Shown here: in pieces, positions 1 to 5,898 of the stretch
Numbering within the stretch: the stretch's first letter is position 1
Layout: each line of letters begins with the position of its first letter
Assembly (NCBI GenBank): GCA_030608985.1
Contig: JAUWDC010000087.1
Location: 1 to 5,898, forward strand
Origin: Desulfobia sp.
Lineage (GTDB): Bacteria; Desulfobacterota; Desulfobulbia; Desulfobulbales; SURF-16
Direction: 5' to 3'
Length of the DNA stretch: 5,898 nucleotides
Made by a program: the position numbers and the translations under genes
The notes under the pieces: model-generated
What the model was told of the DNA's origin: nothing
Database searches by the model: none
Seen by the model: the letters and a program-made list of their open reading frames with translations, nothing else

Positions 1-326
1 CCCTCTATTTTGAGGGGACAGTCTCCTGCAAGTTTCCGTTCAAATAGGTCACAAAGAGTGTAAAACTCATCTTTTGTTGGGAAACGCCAATCATTGTGAC
101 CACCTAATTCCATACTTTTCACATATTTCTTGGCTTCTTCAAAAGTAGAAAATTTAACACTTCTTTCTTTCTGCCACATAAGCCCATTGCTCTGAGTGCA
201 GATACCGTTACCCAAATCAACAAGTTTTGAATTGTTCTGCGGGGTGCTACTTGGTGAAATGGAGGTACAGCCTTGGCAGATGAAAAAGATAAAGAGGATA
301 GCAAAGTGCGATTTTATAACTTTCAT
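1..326 (-). CDS. Exported, probably lipid-anchored Lcl (DUF1566) domain protein, C-terminus beyond the window
   Basis: The reading frame starts at ATG 326-324 and stays open to base 1, giving 108 visible residues plus a split codon. Residues 1-19 form a signal peptide: a basic start (MKVIKSHF) followed by a hydrophobic run (AILFIFFI). Cys20 in CQGCTS could be the lipidated cysteine, but Cys at -3 is not the usual Leu, so a lipoprotein is likely rather than certain. Residues 21-35 are a Ser/Thr/Pro/Asn-rich linker. From about residue 36 the protein matches the Lcl C-terminal domain (PF07603, formerly DUF1566), with the hallmark motifs GLMWQK (48-53) and DWRFPTKDE (79-87) preceded by the EEAKKYV helix. 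Cys43, Cys92 and Cys103 might form disulfides outside the cytoplasm. Family members are surface or periplasmic proteins of poorly defined, often adhesive or binding, role. The AGGGGAG site six bases upstream supports this start. The gene is divergent from the lipid genes and no functional link is evident. The family call is firm; the function is unknown. Confidence 0.85.
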   Translation of the reverse strand, partial: MKVIKSHFAILFIFFICQGCTSISPSSTPQNNSKLVDLGNGICTQSNGLMWQKERSVKFSTFEEAKKYVKSMELGGHNDWRFPTKDEFYTLCDLFERKLAGDCPLKIE

Positions 327-332
327 AACGTA

Positions 333-339
333 CTCCCCT
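333..339 (-). promoter_or_regulatory. Ribosome binding site of the Lcl-domain gene
   Basis: On the minus strand AGGGGAG lies six bases before ATG 326-324. It is purine-rich with good anti-Shine-Dalgarno complementarity, and it fixes the start directly ahead of the signal peptide. Confidence 0.7.
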
Positions 340-363
340 AATTCAAGAAACATTTTTCCTCTT

Positions 364-392
364 ATCTTAAACGGCAAAAGTCAACTAAACAA
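364..392 (-). promoter_or_regulatory. Candidate sigma-70-type promoter for the Lcl-domain gene
   Basis: Reading the minus strand, TTGTTT (392-387) is followed after 17 bases by TAAGAT (369-364). This matches the -35 consensus at three of six positions and the -10 consensus at four of six. Transcription would begin near base 357 and give a leader of about 30 bases that contains the ribosome binding site. The spacing and placement are good but the boxes are imperfect in AT-rich DNA, so this is a candidate only. Confidence 0.35.
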
Positions 393-621
393 TGTTTTGT
401 TGTCGCTGAAATTCTATCCCATTAACCTTGCCACATCGAATATCTGTATATATCGAATTATCTTCAACTTGAACTTTCTACTGCTCTCATCAAGTCTGGT
501 AAAGGAAAATAAAGGTTAATTTTACTTTCATGAGGCTTATTATGGGATATGCTCCTTATTCTCGTTACTGCGGACAACGGGTCTAAATGAAGTTCGTGTA
601 TATCTGTATTTTATTCAGGTT

Positions 622-3591
622 GTGTCCTCCGCAAATATGGTTATTGTTAAAAGAATAGAAAATATCCGTGGAGGGATCTCAATATTTTCCAACTTATTTC
701 CTGACGGCTCCCAAAACTGGTGTCACGCATTGAAAGATATGCTCGAGAAAGAAAGTGTTCATCAGAAGGCTGATCGATTAATTGCGGTTGTTCGTCAACT
801 TACTGCCGAACTTCATGAGGGCAGGGATTATTCTTTGGCGATTACCCTGGATAGTGCTCTGGACAGGGATCTGGGACTGGATAGTCTAGCAAGGGTAGAA
901 CTCCTTTCACGTATTGAGCACAGTTTTGAGGTAAGGCTTTCCGAAAAGATTCTTGCCAACTCCGAGTCACCACGCGATTTGCTGAGAGCTGTGCTTGCCG
1001 CCGAAGCTCCGGGACAACCGGTCAGCGTCACCATGGAGGATTTTGTTGTTACAGACCAGGTGACAACAGAAGCTTCAGGAGCCCATACCCTGGGGGATAT
1101 GCTTGACTGGCATTCCCAAACCCACCCGCAACACCTTCATATTACTTTGTATGGTGAAGGTGATATCCTGGAGAATATCACCTTTGGCTCTCTCAGGGAG
1201 AATGCCGAATCAGTGGCTTCCGGCTTGCAGTACCAAGGAATTGAACCTGGCCAGGCGGTTGCCCTCATGTTGCCCTCCAGCCGAGAGTATTTTTTTAGTT
1301 TTTTTGGCGTACTTTTGGCCGGAGGGGTTCCTGTTCCCCTCTATCCACCGGCACGACCTACCCAGATTGAAGAACACCTGCGCCGACATACCGGGATCCT
1401 CAGAAATTCACTGGCTGTCATATTGGTCACCATTCCGGAAGTGCTGCCTTTAGCCAGGATTTTAAAGGCCCATGTGGAAACCTTGAGGGATGTGGTTACT
1501 GTCGAGGAGTTGTCCGCCCATGGTGGGCAATTAGTCCCCCAGTTGATACGGTCTGCGGATACTGCGTTCCTGCAATACACATCCGGCAGTACAGGCAATC
1601 CAAAAGGTGTAGTTCTTTCCCACGCCAATCTCCTGGCCAATATCCGCGCTATGGGAGAACGCATTCAGGCAAATTCCAAGGATATATTTGTAAGCTGGCT
1701 GCCTCTCTATCATGATATGGGACTGATCGGTGCCTGGCTGGGCAGCCTCTATTATGGTTGTCAGCTTGTCATAATGTCTCCTCTTTCTTTTCTTGTTCAT
1801 CCTGAAAAATGGTTGTGGGCCATTCACAGGCATCGAGGTACTCTTTCTGCCTCTCCAAATTTTGGGTATGAATTCTGTCTTAAGAAGATTGATGCAAGAG
1901 ATATAGATGGGCTGGATTTAAGTTCCTGGCGTTTAGCCTTTAATGGAGCTGAGTCGGTAAGCCCTGAGACTGTAAAGAATTTCCCCGCTCGTTTCAGCCG
2001 TTATGGGTTAAGACCGGAGGTCATGACACCAGTGTATGGCCTGGCGGAATCATCTGTAGGCCTTGCTTTTCCTCCTCTGGGCAATAAGGTTATCATTGAT
2101 CGGATTAAAAGAGAAACATTCATGACCTCAGGTAGGGCCGTTCCTGCCTCTGCAACTGATGAAAAAGCCTTACAATTTGTGGCCTGTGGGAAGCCTCTTA
2201 AAGGTCATCCGATCCGGATAGTCGATGCAAATGATACAGAGTTGCCTGACCGACGGGAGGGTACACTGCAGTTTGCAGGACCGTCTGTGACAAGCGGTTA
2301 TTTCCGTAATATAGAGCAGACAAAGCAGCTCTTCCATGGCAAATGGCTCGATTCCGGCGATATGGCCTATATGGCGGATGGAGATGTGTATATCACTGGT
2401 CGGGTCAAAGACATTGTTATTCGTGGTGGCAGAAATATCTATCCCTCTGAATTGGAAGAGATTGTAGGAAAAATTAATGGCATCCGTAAAGGCTGCGTGG
2501 CCGTTTTTGGAAGCCATGACCCTGAATCGAAAACAGAGCAATTAGTCGTAATTGCAGAGACCAGGAAGACGATCCCCGAAGAGTTGAAACATCTGCATGC
2601 TGCAATCAACAATTGTGTAACAGATCTTCTCGGGTTGCCGCCTGATCATGTTCTTCTTGTTCCGCCGCAGACTGTGCTCAAGACGTCCAGCGGCAAGCTT
2701 CGGCGTTCCGCCACCCGTGTCCTATACGAAGAAGGCCGTCTTGGCAAAGGAACTCGCGCCGTCTGGTGGCAACTTGTCCGTGTGACTATCTCAGGGTTTA
2801 TCCCACAGTTACGCAAAGGTATGCAGTCACTGTCAAGGGTGTTGTATTCAGGCTATTCATGGTGCCTCTTCTACATGGTGGCCATACCTGTCTGGCTTTT
2901 GGTTGTTCTCCTGCCTCGGAAGGGCTGGCGTTGGGCTGTTATGCGGATTGCATCTCGACTTCTTGCCCAACTTTCAAGAACCCCTCTGGTGGTAAATGGT
3001 TGCGACAATCTGAAAAGTGACAGGCCGATTGTACTGGTGGCCAATCATATGAGCTACCTTGACGGATTAGTGTTGGTGGCAACACTTCCTCTGGAGCTAA
3101 GTTTTGTTGTCAAGGCAGAGTTAAAGCAAAGTTTGTTGCCACGCTTGTTCCTCTCCCGTATGGAAGTGGAATTCGTTGAGCGATTTGATGTTGAACAGGG
3201 GGCAAATGGTGCCAGGCGAATTACCCAGACCGGCACCAGGGGAAAATCGCTTTTTTTCTTTCCCGAGGGAACCTTGCAGAGAATCCCCGGACTGCTTCCG
3301 TTTCGAATGGGTGCTTTTGTAGCTGCTGCTGAGGCTGACATGCCTGTGATTCCTATAACAATCAGGGGAACCAGACACATGCTTCGCGCCGGTTCCTGGT
3401 TTATCCGTCGAGGCGTTATCACCGTTACAATTGGTAAGCCTATTAGAGCGGAGGGTTCAGGATGGACAGCGGCTATTGCATTACGGGATAATGCTCGTGA
3501 GGAAATTATGCGCCATTGCGGAGAACCGGATCTTGCTGGTACAAGGCCGCCTGTCAGGGGAAAACAACCTGTGGAGGGAAAGTATGAATGA
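622..3591 (+). CDS. Tri-domain acyl carrier / fatty acyl-AMP ligase / PlsC acyltransferase fusion
   Basis: This is a 989-residue protein if read from GTG 622. Residues ~45-128 are an acyl carrier domain with LGLDSL (84-89), Ser88 being the predicted phosphopantetheine site. Residues ~155-705 are an adenylating domain closest to fatty acyl-AMP ligases: P-loop YTSGSTGNPKG (319-329), the FAAL-type signature SWLPLYHDMGLIG (358-370), NGAE (441-444), YGLAES (472-477), DSGD (577-580), GRVKD (593-597) and the C-terminal lysine in SSGKLRR (Lys692). Residues 747-765 are a hydrophobic, probably membrane-embedded segment followed by basic residues. Residues ~785-945 are a PlsC/LPLAT acyltransferase with NHMSYLD (catalytic His809 and Asp814), FPEGT (880-884) and VIPI (909-912). 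The inferred role is to activate a free fatty acid, load it on the carrier in cis and acylate a lysophospholipid or similar acceptor at the inner membrane, an analogue of Aas with rearranged domains. All catalytic motifs are intact. The start is uncertain: GTG 622, ATG 637 and ATG 739 are all in frame without a good ribosome binding site, and ATG 739 gives the most typical carrier-domain N-terminus. The 3' end overlaps the next gene by 8 bases. Confidence 0.92.
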   Translation: MSSANMVIVKRIENIRGGISIFSNLFPDGSQNWCHALKDMLEKESVHQKADRLIAVVRQLTAELHEGRDYSLAITLDSALDRDLGLDSLARVELLSRIEHSFEVRLSEKILANSESPRDLLRAVLAAEAPGQPVSVTMEDFVVTDQVTTEASGAHTLGDMLDWHSQTHPQHLHITLYGEGDILENITFGSLRENAESVASGLQYQGIEPGQAVALMLPSSREYFFSFFGVLLAGGVPVPLYPPARPTQIEEHLRRHTGILRNSLAVILVTIPEVLPLARILKAHVETLRDVVTVEELSAHGGQLVPQLIRSADTAFLQYTSGSTGNPKGVVLSHANLLANIRAMGERIQANSKDIFVSWLPLYHDMGLIGAWLGSLYYGCQLVIMSPLSFLVHPEKWLWAIHRHRGTLSASPNFGYEFCLKKIDARDIDGLDLSSWRLAFNGAESVSPETVKNFPARFSRYGLRPEVMTPVYGLAESSVGLAFPPLGNKVIIDRIKRETFMTSGRAVPASATDEKALQFVACGKPLKGHPIRIVDANDTELPDRREGTLQFAGPSVTSGYFRNIEQTKQLFHGKWLDSGDMAYMADGDVYITGRVKDIVIRGGRNIYPSELEEIVGKINGIRKGCVAVFGSHDPESKTEQLVVIAETRKTIPEELKHLHAAINNCVTDLLGLPPDHVLLVPPQTVLKTSSGKLRRSATRVLYEEGRLGKGTRAVWWQLVRVTISGFIPQLRKGMQSLSRVLYSGYSWCLFYMVAIPVWLLVVLLPRKGWRWAVMRIASRLLAQLSRTPLVVNGCDNLKSDRPIVLVANHMSYLDGLVLVATLPLELSFVVKAELKQSLLPRLFLSRMEVEFVERFDVEQGANGARRITQTGTRGKSLFFFPEGTLQRIPGLLPFRMGAFVAAAEADMPVIPITIRGTRHMLRAGSWFIRRGVITVTIGKPIRAEGSGWTAAIALRDNAREEIMRHCGEPDLAGTRPPVRGKQPVEGKYE
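3573..3578 (+). promoter_or_regulatory. Ribosome binding site of the acyl-CoA synthetase gene, inside the fusion gene
   Basis: GGAGGG lies five bases before ATG 3584 and within the last codons of the upstream gene. It decides the start: the frame is open further upstream to a GTG at 3431, but the resulting 51 extra residues would lie over PlsC coding sequence and lack any family similarity. Confidence 0.85.
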
Positions 3592-5422
3592 TACAGAAAA
3601 GAATCTTACTGCGGATATCATTTCGTCAAATGAAGCCGTCACTTTGCCTGGCTTGTTTGAGTGTCGGGTGAATCGCTCTCCCCAGGCTGTCGCTTATCAG
3701 CAGTATGATTGTGTGGCAGAAAAATGGAAAAGCTATACATGGGCTGAAATGGAACAGGACATTGCCTGTTGGCAAAAGGCTCTCGCTGCTGACGGACTTG
3801 AGCCCGGTGACAGGGTGGCGATCTATCTGAAAAACTGTGTCGAGTGGATATGTTTTGAGCAGGCGGCACTCTCTCTGCGGCTGGTAATTGTCCCCGTTTA
3901 CAGCCTGGATACGCCGAAAAATATTAGCTATATTCTACAGGATTCAAGCTGCAAGATCATGCTGCTGGATAGCGTGAAAAACTGGCAGGAATTGTCTGTG
4001 CATCAACCTAGTTTCCCTGACTTGCGGCATATCCTCTATCTTGAAGGTGCCATGGAAACTGATTCTGAAAAAAAGATTATTTTCAGCAAGGTGGCGGATT
4101 GGCTTCCTGATACGGTTGAAGCAATGCATAACCATGCTGCGGATCCCCATGAACTTGCATCCATTGTTTACACATCTGGAACCACTGGAAGGCCAAAAGG
4201 CGTGATGTTGTCTCATCATAATATTTTGTGGGATGCTGAGGCGGTTTTGAAAGTGGTGCCGGCCTATCCTGATGATGTTTTCCTGTCATTTCTGCCTCTT
4301 TCCCATACTTTTGAGCGAACCATCGGTTATTATGTGCCAATAATGGCAGGATCTCAGGTTGCATATGCCCGCTCGGTCAAGGATCTTGCCGATGATCTGC
4401 TGACGATACAGCCGACAGTACTTGTTTCCGTTCCCAGGATTTATGAACGTATCTATGGGCGTATTCAGGGACAATTAAAAGAGAAGAACCGTATTGCCCA
4501 AAAAATGTTTGCCATGACAGTGGAAATCGGCTGGCGCAGGTTTGAAACATCTCAGGGACGAAGGGGAGCAGGTGGACTGCTTGATTGCATCTTGTGGCCA
4601 CTTTTGAAGCGAATGGTCGCTCAAAAGGTTTTGAACAGGTTGGGCGGTCAGGTGCGACTTGCGGTAACCGGCGGGGCTCCATTGCATGAGAAGATAGGAC
4701 GCCTTTTTATCGGCCTGGGCCTGCCCTTGATCCAGGGATATGGCCTGACTGAATGTTCCCCGGTGGTAAGCGCCAATTTCCTGAAAAATAACCTGCCTGC
4801 TTCAGTGGGGCCTCCTCTGCCGGACGTAGAAGTGAAGGTTGGTCATGACAGAGAGCTCCTCGTTCGCTGCCCCGGCATTATGCAGGGTTATTGGGATCAG
4901 CCGGAATTTACCGAAGAAGTAATAGATGAAAACGGTTGGCTCCATACCGGTGATGTAGTAGAAATCAAAGAGGGGCGCATATACATAAGCGGTCGGCTCA
5001 AGGAGATTCTGGTCACTTCAACCGGTGAAAAAATTCCTCCCGCCAGTCTTGAGATGACAATAAGCGAGGATCCTCTTTTCCATCAAGCCATGGTGGTGGG
5101 TGAAGGCAAGCCCTATCTTTCTGCTCTCATTGTTTTTGATCGTATGGCTTGGAAAGGTTTTGCCAGAGAGCTTTCCCTTGATCCTGATGATCCGGCTTCA
5201 TTTGAAAATGATGTTGCTCTTTCAGCGGCTCTGGAGAGAATCAAAGAACGTCTCAGCTCTTACCCGTCATATGCCCAAGTTCGTAAAGTTCATTTGACTT
5301 CTGAGTCTTGGACATTTGAAAAGGGCCTCGTTACTTCCCTGATGAAATTGAAACGCCATGAGATCGAAAAACGTTTTGCTCAAGAAATCGCGGCTCTCTA
5401 CGCCGGTCATGATCTGCCGTAA
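3584..5422 (+). CDS. Long-chain fatty acid-CoA ligase (AMP-forming), FadD15-like bacterial group
   Basis: The 612-residue protein is full length for the long-chain acyl-CoA synthetase family (COG1022), which converts fatty acid, ATP and CoA to acyl-CoA, AMP and pyrophosphate in the cytoplasm or at the inner membrane. Motifs seen in order: P-loop YTSGTTGRPKG (196-206), FLPLSHTFERT (236-246), VSVPRIYER (281-289), TGGAPL (362-367), QGYGLTECSP (384-393), GWLHTGD (451-457), SGRLKEILVTSTGEK (469-483) and SLMKLKR (585-591), whose Lys588 is the likely adenylation lysine. The GEKIPP string followed by DPLFHQAMVVGEGKPYL (496-512) resembles the bacterial long-chain group rather than FadD of E. coli. There is no signal peptide or clear membrane helix. 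ATG 3584 overlaps the stop of the fusion gene (ATGAATGA), so the two are cotranscribed and probably translationally coupled. The enzyme may supply acyl-CoA for the same lipid pathway or for beta-oxidation; its chain-length preference cannot be read. All core motifs are intact. Confidence 0.95.
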   Translation: MNDTEKNLTADIISSNEAVTLPGLFECRVNRSPQAVAYQQYDCVAEKWKSYTWAEMEQDIACWQKALAADGLEPGDRVAIYLKNCVEWICFEQAALSLRLVIVPVYSLDTPKNISYILQDSSCKIMLLDSVKNWQELSVHQPSFPDLRHILYLEGAMETDSEKKIIFSKVADWLPDTVEAMHNHAADPHELASIVYTSGTTGRPKGVMLSHHNILWDAEAVLKVVPAYPDDVFLSFLPLSHTFERTIGYYVPIMAGSQVAYARSVKDLADDLLTIQPTVLVSVPRIYERIYGRIQGQLKEKNRIAQKMFAMTVEIGWRRFETSQGRRGAGGLLDCILWPLLKRMVAQKVLNRLGGQVRLAVTGGAPLHEKIGRLFIGLGLPLIQGYGLTECSPVVSANFLKNNLPASVGPPLPDVEVKVGHDRELLVRCPGIMQGYWDQPEFTEEVIDENGWLHTGDVVEIKEGRIYISGRLKEILVTSTGEKIPPASLEMTISEDPLFHQAMVVGEGKPYLSALIVFDRMAWKGFARELSLDPDDPASFENDVALSAALERIKERLSSYPSYAQVRKVHLTSESWTFEKGLVTSLMKLKRHEIEKRFAQEIAALYAGHDLP

Positions 5423-5473
5423 CCCCTCAGATGGGGTGCTACTGAACAGTTACTCTTAAATCAAGCAATGAAA

Positions 5474-5494
5474 ACCTGGTTCTCGGGGCCAGGT
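5474..5494 (-). terminator. Probable intrinsic terminator of the mlaC-like gene
   Basis: ACCTGG (5474-5479) pairs with CCAGGT (5489-5494). The stem extends inward through two G-T wobbles and one C-G pair to leave a three-base loop. On the minus strand the hairpin begins 11 bases after the TAA stop of the mlaC-like gene and runs into TTTT then CATT, a short T tract. On the plus strand no T tract follows directly, so service for the convergent acyl-CoA synthetase gene is less likely, though the hairpin forms in both transcripts. Confidence 0.5.
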
Positions 5495-5505
5495 CAGAGT
5501 TATAA

Positions 5506-5898
5506 TTATTCCTGCTGGATATTCTTCTCGGCATTACGTCTGTCATCCTCCGCCTTAATTTTCTCTATTTTTTCTTCCATCTTTTCAATGAGTCCGGAGA
5601 ATTTTTCTTTCTCAATGATTGCGGAAAACTGCTTCCGATAGTTTTTCACAAGGCTTACACCATCAATAATCACATCGTAAACAAACCACTGGTCCTGTTT
5701 TTTCTTCATTCGGTACACGATGGGGAGTTCTTCTGTATCTTGTATAATGGCACTGAAGACGGCAGCCTTATCTTTTTTAATAATTTGTTTTGTAAAATGA
5801 ACTTTTTCGTCTGAGTAATCCTTTAGCCTATTGAGGTATACGTGCTCCTGCAGCGTGCTGAAAAGAGAAATAAATTGCTCTTTTTCCTCAGTGTTTAT
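5506..5898 (-). CDS. mlaC: MlaC/Ttg2D-family periplasmic phospholipid-binding protein, N-terminus beyond the window
   Basis: The minus-strand frame is open from the right edge to TAA at 5508-5506, giving the last 130 residues. A GTG at 5718 is only an internal valine (PIVYRMKKK) and not the start. The fragment carries the core MlaC (PF05494) pattern: EEKEQFISLFSTLQEHVYLNRL helix region (4-25), DEKVHF (30-35), the VYRM strand (61-64), then WFVYDVIIDGVSLVKNYR (71-88) and QFSAII (90-95), the family signature. Family members ferry phospholipids through the periplasm between an outer-membrane MlaA complex and the inner-membrane MlaFEDB ABC transporter, maintaining outer-membrane asymmetry. The missing upstream part should contain a Sec signal peptide, and mlaD/E/F-like genes may lie to the right. 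The C-terminal tail from about residue 104 is highly charged and predicted helical (EKMEEKIEKIKAEDD), somewhat longer than I would expect of E. coli MlaC. The gene converges on the acyl-CoA synthetase gene across 83 bases. The family call is firm; participation in a complete Mla system is inferred. Confidence 0.88.
   Translation of the reverse strand: MNTEEKEQFISLFSTLQEHVYLNRLKDYSDEKVHFTKQIIKKDKAAVFSAIIQDTEELPIVYRMKKKQDQWFVYDVIIDGVSLVKNYRKQFSAIIEKEKFSGLIEKMEEKIEKIKAEDDRRNAEKNIQQE

Larger units (their letters stand above)
327..621. other. Divergent AT-rich intergenic region
   Basis: This stretch separates the start of the minus-strand Lcl gene from the earliest start of the plus-strand fusion gene. 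It should hold promoters for both directions. Only the leftward one has a reasonable candidate. Rightward I see several AT-rich -10-like strings (for example TATTAT at 538-543) but no properly spaced -35 partner. A plus-strand open frame entering from the Lcl gene ends at 517-519 and has no recognisable protein features. The frame of the fusion gene is open from base 520 but has no ATG, GTG or TTG before 622. I see no RNA gene, strong hairpin or repeat apart from a short ATATCTGTAT string present near 440 and near 600. Confidence 0.6.

Noticed and set aside
119..304. Minus-strand open frame of 61 codons
   Set aside because: It is a shifted frame of the Lcl gene; the other minus frame carries the signal peptide and the GLMWQK and DWRFP motifs.
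196..519. Plus-strand open frame of 107 codons across the left intergenic region
   Set aside because: Its first half is antisense to the convincing Lcl-domain gene, the rest is low-complexity AT-rich sequence, and it has no ribosome binding site or recognisable domain.
3054..3422. Long antisense open frames under the PlsC domain and elsewhere within both large genes
   Set aside because: They lie opposite strongly motif-supported coding sequence, show no domains or start signals, and are expected by chance in this composition.
3431..3583. Upstream extension of the acyl-CoA synthetase to GTG 3431
   Set aside because: The added 51 residues overlap the PlsC domain coding sequence in another frame, do not resemble the family, and the strong GGAGGG site points to ATG 3584.
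5422..5437. Hairpin ACCCC/GGGGT directly at the stop of the acyl-CoA synthetase as an intrinsic terminator
   Set aside because: The stem has only five pairs with a six-base loop and no T tract follows, so it is too weak to call.
5506..5718. A complete 70-residue minus-strand gene starting at GTG 5718
   Set aside because: The frame continues without a stop to the window edge and the upstream residues fit the MlaC family, so this is the tail of a longer gene.

Overview
The window looks like chromosomal DNA of a Gram-negative bacterium. The evidence is a partial MlaC-type periplasmic phospholipid carrier at the right end and a lipoprotein-like exported protein at the left end. The family mix and moderate base composition would suit a Desulfobacterota/deltaproteobacterial lineage, but that placement is an inference and not a demonstrated assignment. 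I see no mobile element, CRISPR array, tRNA or rRNA.

Layout: (1) Bases 1-326, minus strand, hold the N-terminal part of an exported Lcl/DUF1566-domain protein that runs off the left edge. (2) Bases 327-621 are an AT-rich divergent intergenic region. It has a plausible promoter for the left gene and no convincing promoter for the right one. (3) Bases 622-3591, plus strand, encode a large fusion protein: acyl carrier domain, fatty acyl-AMP ligase (FAAL-like) domain, membrane segment, PlsC-type acyltransferase. (4) Bases 3584-5422, plus strand, encode a long-chain acyl-CoA synthetase that overlaps the fusion gene by 8 bases and has its own strong ribosome binding site. (5) Bases 5423-5505 form a short convergent intergenic stretch with a hairpin best read as the terminator of the minus-strand gene. 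(6) Bases 5506-5898, minus strand, hold the C-terminal 130 residues of an MlaC-family protein that runs off the right edge.

How the genes may work together: the two plus-strand genes form a tight, translationally coupled pair for fatty acid activation and transfer. The fusion carries everything needed to activate a free fatty acid as acyl-AMP, load it on its own phosphopantetheine arm and pass it to a lysolipid or other acceptor at the inner membrane. It would be a functional analogue of E. coli Aas with a different domain order and a built-in carrier. The second enzyme would make acyl-CoA from the same or a different fatty acid pool. The convergent mlaC-like gene also concerns phospholipid handling, so a role in membrane lipid repair or remodelling is a reasonable hypothesis, but the substrates cannot be read from the sequence.
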